Source: Leeuwenhoekiella aestuarii
GTDB taxonomy: Bacteria; Bacteroidota; Bacteroidia; Flavobacteriales; Flavobacteriaceae
Assembly (NCBI RefSeq): GCF_004104055.1
Contig: NZ_QOVJ01000009.1
Coordinates: forward strand, 1 to 64,000
DNA: 64,000 nucleotides
Direction of reading: 5' to 3'
A model generated the notes under the pieces. It did not search any database. It was not told the DNA's origin and saw only the letters and a program-made list of their open reading frames with translations. The stretch's first letter is position 1. Each line of letters starts with the position of its first letter. Positions 9,446 through 17,465 of this stretch are shown here, piece by piece. Both the position numbers and the translations under genes were made by a program.

Positions 9446-10081
9446 ATGTCGACACCTTATTTGAAAGAAGCTTGCGTAGAAACGCTTGATCAGGCACTTG
9501 CTGCCGAAGCTAAAGGAGCAGACCGCCTGGAGCTCTGCGCATACCTGGCTTTTGACGGACTAACCCCTGCGCCCGACCTGATCAAAAAAGTTATAGAGCA
9601 GGTGAATATCCCGGTTCGGGTGATGATCAGACCGCGTAACGGGGATTTCAAATACAACGAAGACGAACTCAATCATATGCAAAGCGGAATTGATTTATGT
9701 AAGAAGCTAGGTGTTGAAGGAGTAGTTTTTGGAGCTTTAACGCAGGATAATGAGCTTAATCTGGAAGCTATAGAAGAGTTGACTAAAGCTGCAAAACCTC
9801 TTAAAGTGGTGATTCATAAAGCTATTGATGCTACTCCGCAACCTCTAGAAGCTTTGGAGCAATTACTGGAAATCAATGGTATTGATACGGTGCTTACTTC
9901 AGGAGGACGTTCTAATGCTTTTGACGGTACAGAGACGCTAAAAGCGATGCTGAAAAGGGCAGGCGATAAACTTGAGATTATGCCAGCGGGTAAAATCACC
10001 CAGTTTAATCTGCAGGAACTTCATGCGCAATTGGGAGCCAAATTCTATCACGGGAGTCGCATTGTAGGCGAATTGAAGTAA
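9446..10081 (+). CDS. cutC: CutC-family TIM-barrel protein
   Basis: CutC family (COG3142), a cytoplasmic TIM barrel historically linked to copper homeostasis. Family landmarks are EACVETLDQALAAEAKGADR, RLELCA, RVMIRPRNGDF, VFGALTQDN, HKAIDAT and the C-terminal FYHGS. At 211 residues it is slightly shorter than E. coli CutC (about 248). There is no signal peptide, unlike the glycosidases around it. It is embedded between GH20 and a sialidase-like gene with gaps of 9 and 6 bases, so it is co-expressed with glycan breakdown. That context suggests a role connected with sugar processing; the copper role is poorly supported for the family and nothing here points to copper. Confidence 0.88.
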   Translation: MSTPYLKEACVETLDQALAAEAKGADRLELCAYLAFDGLTPAPDLIKKVIEQVNIPVRVMIRPRNGDFKYNEDELNHMQSGIDLCKKLGVEGVVFGALTQDNELNLEAIEELTKAAKPLKVVIHKAIDATPQPLEALEQLLEINGIDTVLTSGGRSNAFDGTETLKAMLKRAGDKLEIMPAGKITQFNLQELHAQLGAKFYHGSRIVGELK

Positions 10082-10087
10082 AAATAT

Positions 10088-11131
10088 ATGTTCAGGAGTT
10101 GTTGCTACTTGGTGTTTTTAAGCCTGTTCAGTTCCTTGTCCTACGGGCAAATACCTCGGGTCGATGTATTGGTTGATCGTTTTATTTTTGAAAAAGCTCC
10201 TTTTAAACAATGTCATGCTTCAACTCTGGTTGAGACCGCAAATGGAGATATTCTTGCTGCCTGGTTTGGCGGTGAATACGAGCGGCATCCGCATGTGGCT
10301 ATTTATACGAGCCGGTTGACTCCTTCCGGTTGGTCTGTTCCTGAAAAAGTTGCCGACGGTCAGGCTGCAATCGACAGCATAAGCTATGCTACCTGGAACC
10401 CGGTTTTATTCAATAATGCAGAAGATGAGCTGATGCTTTTTTATAAAGAAGGTCCGTCACCATCAACCTGGTGGGGAATGCTGAAAATTTCAGATGGTGC
10501 CGGCAACTCCTGGTCGGAAGCCAAAAGACTGCCCGATGGAATCATTGGGCCGGTCAAGAATAAACCCATTAGGTTGAAATCTGGAGTCATTGTGAGTCCG
10601 TCGAGTATTGAAAGCCAGGGGGGTGGAGTCTGGAAATCGCATATGGAGCTTTCATATGACGAGGGGCATACCTGGGAAAAAGTAGACATACCTTCTGGTG
10701 ATGGCATTAAAGTTATTCAGCCTACAATTCTTCAGTTAAACGATGGAACTTTAAAGGCATTATTACGCAGCAATCAGGATTATTTAATGGAAAGTATAAG
10801 TTCAGACAATGGAGAAACCTGGTCTGAAATTGTAAAAAGCAAGGTGCTCAATCCCAACAGCGGGGTAGATGCCGTTACCCTTGACAACGGGAGCTTCTTG
10901 TTAGTCTACAATCCTACCGAAGCCGGCGCAGACTGGTCAGACGGCCGAAATAAACTATATCTGGCTTTTAGCGAAGACGGTGAAAACTGGGAAGATATTT
11001 TAAAGCTTGAAGGTGAACCGGAAGGTGAGTTTAGTTATCCTGCGATTATACAGGATTCCCAGGGACTTGTGCATATATCCTATACCCACAATCGAAATAA
11101 AATTAAATACCTCAAGTTGAGTTTAAAATAA
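10088..11131 (+). CDS. Sialidase-like Asp-box (BNR) beta-propeller protein, secreted
   Basis: Predicted six-bladed propeller of the COG4692 predicted-neuraminidase group. A signal peptide ends SSLSYGQ. Asp boxes of the form S-x-D-x-G-x-T-W are visible: SYDEGHTWEK, SSDNGETWSE and FSEDGENWED, with a degenerate SDGAGNSWSE. The N-terminal CHASTLVETANGDILAAWFGG is typical of this group. Classical GH33 sialidases carry an FRIP motif and an arginine triad; no FRIP is seen, so true sialidase activity is uncertain and another exo-activity, such as on an ulosonic acid or rhamnose, is possible. It is the last gene of the glycosidase operon; its TAA is directly followed by the reversed stop of the DeoR gene. 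Confidence 0.75.
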   Translation: MFRSCCYLVFLSLFSSLSYGQIPRVDVLVDRFIFEKAPFKQCHASTLVETANGDILAAWFGGEYERHPHVAIYTSRLTPSGWSVPEKVADGQAAIDSISYATWNPVLFNNAEDELMLFYKEGPSPSTWWGMLKISDGAGNSWSEAKRLPDGIIGPVKNKPIRLKSGVIVSPSSIESQGGGVWKSHMELSYDEGHTWEKVDIPSGDGIKVIQPTILQLNDGTLKALLRSNQDYLMESISSDNGETWSEIVKSKVLNPNSGVDAVTLDNGSFLLVYNPTEAGADWSDGRNKLYLAFSEDGENWEDILKLEGEPEGEFSYPAIIQDSQGLVHISYTHNRNKIKYLKLSLK

Positions 11132-11884
11132 TTAAACAAGAGTAAGTTTTATTCCCATTTCGCGAATGCGTTCTGCATCTGATGCAGATAAATCTTTATC
11201 CGTGATGATTTCACTAATTTCATCAAGTTCGCAGATTTTAGCTAGACTGCGTTTGCCAAACTTTGAAGAGTCTGCCAAAAGAATAGTTTTCTGGGCGGCA
11301 TCCATCATTTTTTTATTGAGAATCGCTTCTTCTATATTGGTAGTCGTGCAGCCAAAATCAAGGTCAATCCCATCTACCCCCATAAAAAACTGATGCGAAG
11401 AAATATGATTTAAAATATGTTCTGCATAATGACCAGTTACAGATCCTGAGCGGTGGCGTATGTTTCCACCTAGCTGTATGATATCTACATCTTTATGTTT
11501 GATCAATTCTATCGCAACAAGTAGAGAAGATGTAATTACGTTTAGTTTCCCTTTCGGTTTTATTGCGCGACCTAATTGTTGAACGGTGGTTCCACTGGCA
11601 ATAATTATAGAGTCATTTTCCTGAACCCGCTCAGCTGCAGCTTCGGCGATTAGTGATTTTTCGGCAGCAGAAATATTTGCTTTCTCAACCACGTCACGCT
11701 CATTCATATATGGATTTTCTAGAGAAGCACCTCCGTGTGTTCTGAATAGTAAGCCTTTGTCTTCTAATAGTTTGAGGTCTTTTCTAATGGTTACTGCAGA
11801 TACATCAAGTCGTTCACAAAGGGTGGCTACCTTGATGTGTTTTTCTTCTTTTAGTTGTTCTAGAATCTGCTGATGTCTTTCCAT
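11132..11884 (-). CDS. glpR: DeoR/GlpR-family transcriptional repressor
   Basis: DNA-binding repressor with an N-terminal winged helix (residues about 1-57, with VATLCERLDVSAVTIRKDL as the recognition region) and a C-terminal DeoR sensor domain of the sugar-phosphate isomerase fold (IASGTTVQQLGRAI, FMGVDGIDL, LLADSSKFG). It is divergent from glpD with a 186-base spacer holding several TTTCG/CGAAA repeats, so it most likely controls the glp genes and its own promoter in response to glycerol-3-phosphate. That ligand is inferred from context; DeoR proteins respond to several sugar phosphates. Its stop codon abuts that of the sialidase-like gene with no gap. Confidence 0.82.
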   Translation of the reverse strand: MERHQQILEQLKEEKHIKVATLCERLDVSAVTIRKDLKLLEDKGLLFRTHGGASLENPYMNERDVVEKANISAAEKSLIAEAAAERVQENDSIIIASGTTVQQLGRAIKPKGKLNVITSSLLVAIELIKHKDVDIIQLGGNIRHRSGSVTGHYAEHILNHISSHQFFMGVDGIDLDFGCTTTNIEEAILNKKMMDAAQKTILLADSSKFGKRSLAKICELDEISEIITDKDLSASDAERIREMGIKLTLV

Positions 11885-11960
11885 ATAGAATACTTAATTC
11901 ATTTTGTAGGAAGTTACAAATATAAGGTCTAGAAAATCAAATGAAAACTAGTTTCTTTTT

Positions 11961-12020
11961 ATTTCGATTTTGATCGTTATTTTATTTAAACGAAATTTTA
12001 ACTTTCGAAAATAATCGTTT
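11961..12020. promoter_or_regulatory. Candidate DeoR/GlpR operator cluster
   Basis: Between the divergent repressor and glpD lie repeated TTTCG/CGAAA/ATCGTT elements: ATTTCGATTTTGATCGTT (11961-11978), AAACGAAA (11988-11995), TTTCGAAA (12003-12010, self-complementary) and ATCGTTTT (12014-12021). AAACGA and TCGTTT also pair as an inverted repeat across the TTTCGAAA centre. GlpR/DeoR operators in other bacteria contain TTCG/CGAA half-sites. The right-hand elements lie where the -33 region of the glpD promoter should be, so binding would block it. Confidence 0.5.
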
Positions 12021-12034
12021 TACTTCATTATTTA

Positions 12035-12042
12035 TATATTTG
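12035..12042 (+). promoter_or_regulatory. Bacteroidota -7 promoter element for glpD operon
   Basis: TATATTTG matches the Bacteroidota -7 consensus TAnnTTTG and lies 28 bases before the glpD start codon. The -33 TTG is weak or missing, as expected for a regulated promoter. It sits just downstream of the CGAAA/TTTCG repeat cluster. Confidence 0.6.
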
Positions 12043-12070
12043 TGTGTAATTAGTAATTTTTGAAAACCAA

Positions 12071-13666
12071 ATGAAGCAGAATATTTTCAGTCGGGAGCAT
12101 ATTATCAGTGAACTGCCACAAGTCAAAAAGTGGGATGTGATCGTGATAGGTGGTGGAGCTACAGGACTTGGTGTTGCGTTAGATAGCGTAACCAGAGGTT
12201 ATAAAACATTACTACTGGAGCAGGTAGATTATGCAAAAGGTACTTCGAGCAGAAGTACAAAACTGGTGCATGGTGGTGTGCGTTATTTAGCTCAGGGTAA
12301 TATAGACTTGGTTAAAGAAGCACTTTACGAACGTGGTCTATTGGCTAAAAATGCGCCGCATTTGGTAAAGAATCAAAATTTTGTGATCCCTAACTATCGC
12401 TGGTGGGAGGGCATTTACTATACAATAGGTCTTAAGGCATATGATTTTCTCGCCGGTAAACTGAGTTTAGGAAAATCAAAGCATATTAATAAATCAAAGA
12501 CTGTTGAGCGCCTTTTAACCTTGCGTCAAAAAGGACTTTACGGCGGCGTGGTTTATAAGGATGGTCAGTTTGATGATTCTCGTTTAGCTACAAACATCGC
12601 CCAGACTTGTATTGAAAATGGTGCAACCCTACTCAATAATTTTAAAGTAACAGATTTATTACAGGATGATCAGAAGCAAATTATAGGTTTAGAAGCGAAA
12701 GATACCGAAACTAAAGAAAGCTATACATTTTCTAGTGATTTGGTAATTAATGCTACCGGCGTTTTTACAGATGAGATCTTACGTATGGAAAATGCAGATG
12801 CTAAAAAGTCGGTTGTGCCTAGTCAGGGTGTACACTTGGTTTTTGATAAAAGCTTTTTGCCTGGTGACGATGCGATAATGATTCCAAAAACAGATGATGG
12901 TCGCGTATTGTTTGCTGTGCCGTGGCACGATAAAGTTTTGGTAGGTACTACAGATACTAATCTTGATGACCACAGTCTGGAGCCTCAGGCTCAAGAGCAA
13001 GAAATTGAATTTATTCTGAAAACCTTCAATAATTATATCAATAAAAAAGTTACTCGCGCAGATGTACGCAGTATTTTTGCTGGTTTGCGCCCACTTGCTG
13101 CGCCCAAAGATTCTTCTGAAAAAACAAAAGAAATATCCCGAAGTCATAAAGTTATTGTTTCAGAAACCGGTTTGATTACCATTACCGGTGGTAAATGGAC
13201 GACTTATAGACGTATGGCTCAGGATACCATAAATAAAGCAATTTCGCTTAAAAAGCTTCCGAAGAAAAAATGCCAGACAGAGCATTTAGAGATTCACGGA
13301 GCCATGCCTACTGAAAACAGGGAAAACCATATGTATATTTATGGAACCGATCAGAAAGGGATTACTAAATTGGTTGAAGAAAATCTTTCTTTAGGTGAAA
13401 AATTACATCCCAGACTTCCATTTCTAAAAGCCGAAGTAATCTGGGCAGTACGATATGAGATGGCACGTACGGTAGAAGATGTTTTGGCTAGACGGGTAAG
13501 AGCACTCTTTCTAGATGCTGCTGCTGCCCGTGATATGACCGCAGAAGTTGCTTCACTAATTGCAGGCGAACTCCATAGAGATGAGGCCTGGAAGCTTAAT
13601 CAAATAGAAGAGTTTACAAAGTTGGCAAATCATTATTGCATAGATAGCAATACGGTTACCGCTTAA
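12071..13666 (+). CDS. glpD: Aerobic glycerol-3-phosphate dehydrogenase
   Basis: FAD-dependent membrane-associated enzyme oxidising sn-glycerol-3-phosphate to dihydroxyacetone phosphate, with electrons passed to the quinone pool. The dinucleotide-binding motif VIVIGGGATGLGVALD lies near residue 26, followed by the GlpD signature GTSSRSTKLVHGGVRYL. The second FAD contact INATGVF and the substrate-domain motif GVHLVFDK are present, then ITGGKWTTYRRMA and the C-terminal DAO domain (VRYEMARTVEDVLARR). At 531 residues it has full length. First gene of glpD-glpK-glpF-porin. The start follows a clear -7 element and there is no competing upstream ATG. Confidence 0.95.
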   Translation: MKQNIFSREHIISELPQVKKWDVIVIGGGATGLGVALDSVTRGYKTLLLEQVDYAKGTSSRSTKLVHGGVRYLAQGNIDLVKEALYERGLLAKNAPHLVKNQNFVIPNYRWWEGIYYTIGLKAYDFLAGKLSLGKSKHINKSKTVERLLTLRQKGLYGGVVYKDGQFDDSRLATNIAQTCIENGATLLNNFKVTDLLQDDQKQIIGLEAKDTETKESYTFSSDLVINATGVFTDEILRMENADAKKSVVPSQGVHLVFDKSFLPGDDAIMIPKTDDGRVLFAVPWHDKVLVGTTDTNLDDHSLEPQAQEQEIEFILKTFNNYINKKVTRADVRSIFAGLRPLAAPKDSSEKTKEISRSHKVIVSETGLITITGGKWTTYRRMAQDTINKAISLKKLPKKKCQTEHLEIHGAMPTENRENHMYIYGTDQKGITKLVEENLSLGEKLHPRLPFLKAEVIWAVRYEMARTVEDVLARRVRALFLDAAAARDMTAEVASLIAGELHRDEAWKLNQIEEFTKLANHYCIDSNTVTA

Positions 13667-13686
13667 TCTGAATACAAATATCATCG

Positions 13687-13710
13687 CTCCTCAATGATAT
13701 TATTGAGGAG
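13687..13710 (+). other. Perfect 9-bp stem-loop between glpD and glpK
   Basis: CTCCTCAAT (13687-13695) and ATTGAGGAG (13702-13710) pair perfectly around a six-base loop, 24 bases before the glpK ATG. No T run follows, so it is not a standard terminator. Because the right arm contains GAGGAG it could affect translation of glpK, or protect the processed end of the mRNA. Confidence 0.6.
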
Positions 13711-13733
13711 TTTAACCTTAAAAATTATACATA

Positions 13734-15227
13734 ATGGACCAGTTTATTTTAGCTCTGGATCAAGGGACAACAAGTTCTCGCGCAATCGTTTTCGATAAGA
13801 AAGGTAGTATTGTTTCAATAGCACAGAAAGAATTTCAACAATATTTTCCCAAGCCGGGTTGGGTTGAGCATGATCCACAGGAAATCTGGTCTACCCAAGC
13901 AGGTGTAGCTGCAGAAGCAACTGTTTCTAAAGGTTTGAATGGAAAAAACATCGCAGGTATTGGGATTACAAACCAACGGGAAACAGTTGTGGTTTGGGAT
14001 AAAAATACTGGTGAGCCTGTTTACAATGCGATTGTATGGCAAGATAAAAGGACTGCTGATTATTGTGAAGAGCTGAAAGAGAGCGGTCAGGCAAAAATGA
14101 TTCAGGAGAAAACAGGGCTTGTTATTGATTCGTATTTCTCAGGGACTAAAGTAAAATGGATTTTAGATAATGTTGAAGGTGCTCGTGAAAAAGCAGAAGC
14201 AGGTGATCTTATCTTAGGGACTATAGATACATGGTTGATCTGGAAATTTACAAAAGGAGATTTGCATGTAACCGATGTAACTAATGCATGTAGAACGCTT
14301 TTGTATAACATAAATACGATGGATTGGGACCCAGAGCTTTTAGAACTTTTTGGAATTCCGGAAAGTATGCTGCCAGAGGTAAAAGATTCTAGTGAAGTGT
14401 ATGGTCACACAAAGACTACAGTATTTGCTTCTAAAATTCCTATTGCCGGTATTGCAGGAGACCAGATGGCTGCTCTTTTTGGACAGATGTGTACTAAAAA
14501 AGGAATGGTAAAAAACACTTATGGAACAGGTTGTTTTATGTTGATGAATATTGGGGATAGACCCATTATTTCTAAAAACAATCTCCTAACCACAGTAGCC
14601 TGGAGAATAAATGGAAAAACAGAATATGCTCTAGAAGGAAGTATTTTTATAGGAGGAGCTGTGGTGCAATGGTTACGAGATGGACTTGGCATTATTGCTA
14701 AATCTGAAGATGTGGAGCCGCTTGCAGAGTCTGTAGAGTCTACAGATGGTGTTTATTTTATTCCTGCATTTGCCGGCCTTGGCGCACCGTATTGGAATCA
14801 AAAAGCAAAAGGAACCATTTTTGGTGTTACTCGAGGAACTACAGATGCGCACATAGCCAGAGCTTCTATTGAAGCGATCGCTTACCAAACTATGGATATT
14901 TTAAAATCTATGCAGGCAGATTCTGGTATTGAGATCAAAGAATTACGTGTAGATGGTGGAGCTTCGGTAAATGAAACGCTTATGCAGTTTCAGGCAGATG
15001 TTTTGAATTCTATTACCGTTAGACCAAAAATCACCGAAACGACAGCTTTAGGAGCGGCATATCTTGCAGGTCTGGCTGTAGGTTTTTGGGAAAGTAAAGA
15101 AGAGATTCAAGAGATGTGGCAAGAAGATAAACGTTTTGAACCACAAAAACCCAGAGCAGATGTTGAAGCGGGTATCAAAGGGTGGTATCGTGCTGTTAAA
15201 GCCTTAGAACATTGGACAAAACTTTAA
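13734..15227 (+). CDS. glpK: Glycerol kinase
   Basis: ATP-dependent phosphorylation of glycerol to glycerol-3-phosphate in the cytoplasm; its product is the substrate of GlpD. FGGY-family kinase with N-terminal [15 protein letters not shown], glycerol-binding [12 protein letters not shown] and WQDKRT, central [13 protein letters not shown] and [10 protein letters not shown], and C-terminal ATP-site [14 protein letters not shown]. At 497 residues it matches the usual GlpK length of about 500. It follows glpD after 67 bases that hold a hairpin and precedes glpF by 10 bases. Confidence 0.96.
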   Translation: MDQFILALDQGTTSSRAIVFDKKGSIVSIAQKEFQQYFPKPGWVEHDPQEIWSTQAGVAAEATVSKGLNGKNIAGIGITNQRETVVVWDKNTGEPVYNAIVWQDKRTADYCEELKESGQAKMIQEKTGLVIDSYFSGTKVKWILDNVEGAREKAEAGDLILGTIDTWLIWKFTKGDLHVTDVTNACRTLLYNINTMDWDPELLELFGIPESMLPEVKDSSEVYGHTKTTVFASKIPIAGIAGDQMAALFGQMCTKKGMVKNTYGTGCFMLMNIGDRPIISKNNLLTTVAWRINGKTEYALEGSIFIGGAVVQWLRDGLGIIAKSEDVEPLAESVESTDGVYFIPAFAGLGAPYWNQKAKGTIFGVTRGTTDAHIARASIEAIAYQTMDILKSMQADSGIEIKELRVDGGASVNETLMQFQADVLNSITVRPKITETTALGAAYLAGLAVGFWESKEEIQEMWQEDKRFEPQKPRADVEAGIKGWYRAVKALEHWTKL

Positions 15228-15237
15228 GACTTATAGA

Positions 15238-15969
15238 ATGACACCATTTATAGCGGAAGTAATAGGAACAGGACTATTAATCCTTTTAGGAGGAGGTATA
15301 GTCGCAAACGATATTTTAAAAGGAACTAAAGGTCACGGTGGTGGGTGGATGACCATCACAACGGCTTGGGGGCTTGCAGTATTTGTAGGTGTAGTTGTTG
15401 CGGGACCTTATAGCGGAGCACATCTCAATCCGGCAGTTACCATAGGTCTCGCAGTAGGTGGTTTATTTCCTTGGGCAGATGTGCCTACATACCTCGCGGC
15501 AGAATTTTTAGGAGCAATGATCGGTTCATCATTAGTTTATCTGATGTATAAAGATCATTTTGATGCTACAGAAGACGGTGGGTTCAAGCGTGCAGTATTT
15601 TGTACAGACCCGGCCATTCCCAATAATTTTAGAAATATCATAAGTGAGATTCTGGGAACCTTTGTATTGATCTTTTGTGTATTCTATTTTTCAGGAGCAG
15701 AAATTGCTGACGGAACTGGTACAAAAGTTGGCTTAGGATCTATAGGCGCAATCCCCGTTGCATTTGTAGTCTGGGGAATAGGACTTTCTCTTGGCGGAAC
15801 CACTGGTTATGCTATTAATCCTGCAAGAGATTTAGGACCGCGCATTGTTCACGCATTATTACCTATAAAAGGAAAAATAAATAGCGGATGGGGTTATGCC
15901 TGGATTCCAGTAGTAGGTCCTATTATTGGTGCAGTTCTCGCAGCACTTCTTTATCTCACCTTAAACTAA
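15238..15969 (+). CDS. glpF: Glycerol uptake facilitator (aquaglyceroporin)
   Basis: Inner-membrane MIP channel letting glycerol diffuse in, trapped afterwards by GlpK. Both half-helix NPA motifs are present, HLNPAVTIG (Asn64) and AINPARDLGPR (Asn194). The Asp directly after NPAR is the residue that distinguishes glycerol facilitators from water-specific aquaporins. The 243 residues fit six membrane helices plus two half-helices. It lies in the middle of the glp operon, 10 bases after glpK and 18 before an outer-membrane protein gene. Confidence 0.95.
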   Translation: MTPFIAEVIGTGLLILLGGGIVANDILKGTKGHGGGWMTITTAWGLAVFVGVVVAGPYSGAHLNPAVTIGLAVGGLFPWADVPTYLAAEFLGAMIGSSLVYLMYKDHFDATEDGGFKRAVFCTDPAIPNNFRNIISEILGTFVLIFCVFYFSGAEIADGTGTKVGLGSIGAIPVAFVVWGIGLSLGGTTGYAINPARDLGPRIVHALLPIKGKINSGWGYAWIPVVGPIIGAVLAALLYLTLN

Positions 15970-15987
15970 TTTTCAGCTAAACTATTT

Positions 15988-16767
15988 ATGAAATTATTTA
16001 AATCGGCCTTAGTGCTGGTGTGTATTTTTGCACTTCAGCAACTACAGGCACAGGAAGACCTACGCTCATCAAATCTTGAAATCGTAGATTCAACTTCATC
16101 AAAATATAAGCCTTTTGACTTTAATTTAAAAGTAAAGACAATGCACTTGTGGAAAGGCTTACGCGTAACAGATGCTCCGGTTGTTGATGTAGATCTCAAC
16201 TATACCTCACGAGACGGAAAATTTAAAGCCGGTCTTTGGGGTGGTGCTGGTGTAACCGGTTACTATACCGAGTTTGATTATTATGCTTCATATAGTACAA
16301 ACGGCTTTTCATTGGCGGTTTGGGATATCAATAACTCGAGTGATTTTCCAGATGCAGAGATTTTTAATTATGATCGCAGTACAACTTCTCATTTTATTGA
16401 TGTGACATTGGGATATCAGTTCAAGCCTATTCCGCTTAAATTATCATGGAGTACAATAGTACAGGGTAGAGATACTTATATAACCAACTCCGGAAAATTG
16501 CGCAATGCTTTTTCTAATTATGTAGAAGCGAGTTACGGCTTGATTCAAAAAAAGGATTGGTCGCTGAGTGCTTTTGTAGGAGGTGCCTTTTCATTTGAAA
16601 ATGAGGCGCACTTTTATGGCGATCATCCTAATGTGACTAATTTTGGACTTATTTATACTAAAGAAGTAAGAGTGCTTAAAAGGTTCACTTTGCCTTTTGC
16701 AGCAACTGCAATGTGGAATCCTGAGCAGGAATATGGTGCAATTGAAGTCGCAGTTACACTATTTTAA
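15988..16767 (+). CDS. Putative outer-membrane beta-barrel protein of the glp operon
   Basis: I do not recognise a named family with certainty. The 259 residues begin with a signal peptide ending LQQLQAQ, then show alternating aromatic/polar strands (FNLKVKTMHLWKGLRV, AGLWGGAGVTGYYTEFDYYA, FSLAVWDINN) and end in Phe (AIEVAVTLF), as outer-membrane barrels do. The pattern resembles the TorF-like/nucleoside-specific-channel group. Its position 18 bases after glpF implies co-transcription, so it may let glycerol or a glycerol ester cross the outer membrane. The role is inferred from context alone. Its stop is 1 base from the reversed stop of the Trk gene. Confidence 0.65.
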   Translation: MKLFKSALVLVCIFALQQLQAQEDLRSSNLEIVDSTSSKYKPFDFNLKVKTMHLWKGLRVTDAPVVDVDLNYTSRDGKFKAGLWGGAGVTGYYTEFDYYASYSTNGFSLAVWDINNSSDFPDAEIFNYDRSTTSHFIDVTLGYQFKPIPLKLSWSTIVQGRDTYITNSGKLRNAFSNYVEASYGLIQKKDWSLSAFVGGAFSFENEAHFYGDHPNVTNFGLIYTKEVRVLKRFTLPFAATAMWNPEQEYGAIEVAVTLF

Positions 16768-16768
16768 A

Positions 16769-17452
16769 CTAAGAGTTTATAAACTTTCTAATGTCTTTAT
16801 TAGAACCATAAAGAACTAAGATGTCGCCTTGTTCGAGTAAAAGCTTGGGCGTGGCGACACTTTGTACATCTATTATTGTTTTCTTCTTACCCATATTGGT
16901 TTCAACTTGAGCATTCTTTAAAGTTGTTAAGACCAATAGATTGTAACGCTCTCTAAACTGAACTTCTTCTACCGTTTTATTTGCATAACGCACAGGAAGT
17001 TTTACTTCTACAATACTGAAGTAATCATTCAATTCAAATGAATCGACAACACCGCGCATACAAAGACGTTTTGCCCAGCGTTCTGCACTTTCTTGTTCAG
17101 GGTGAACGATCTCGTCAACGCCAATTGCGTTCAAGACATTTTCGTGCAAGGTGTTAACTGCACGGCTGATGAGTTTTTTAACCTGTAAGTTTTTAAAGAG
17201 CGCTGTTACCATAACGTTGGTCCCCTGATTTTCGCCAATGGCAACAATTACAATATCAGTATCTTTTAGCGGAAGTCCGCTAACGGTAGATTCATCGGTG
17301 GCGTCCAGGCAAATGGTATGCGTTATTTTTTCTTTTAACGCATCTACACGAGGCATTTTGATATCAATCCCAATAACTTCATTTCCCTGAGCTGTTAATT
17401 TTTCGGCAAGAGATGCACCAAAACTTCCTAAGCCTACAATGATATATTTCAT
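16769..17452 (-). CDS. ktrA: K+ uptake regulatory subunit (TrkA/KtrA)
   Basis: Cytoplasmic NAD(H)/nucleotide-binding gating subunit of a Trk/Ktr potassium uptake system. Residues about 1-120 form an RCK-N Rossmann domain (IIVGLGSFGASLAEKL, then the acidic IDIK end of strand 2). The rest is an RCK-C domain (EVKLPVRYANKTVEEVQF). The 227-residue length with one RCK-N/RCK-C pair matches KtrA rather than the doubled E. coli TrkA. It lies 13 bases downstream of the channel gene. It converges on the glp porin gene with one base between the stop codons. Confidence 0.92.
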   Translation of the reverse strand: MKYIIVGLGSFGASLAEKLTAQGNEVIGIDIKMPRVDALKEKITHTICLDATDESTVSGLPLKDTDIVIVAIGENQGTNVMVTALFKNLQVKKLISRAVNTLHENVLNAIGVDEIVHPEQESAERWAKRLCMRGVVDSFELNDYFSIVEVKLPVRYANKTVEEVQFRERYNLLVLTTLKNAQVETNMGKKKTIIDVQSVATPKLLLEQGDILVLYGSNKDIRKFINS

Positions 17453-17465
17453 CTTCTAAATTCTT

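Noticed and set aside
12779-13147. 122-codon minus-strand frame within glpD
   Set aside because: It is antisense to conserved GlpD sequence and is cysteine- and phenylalanine-rich with no coherent fold.
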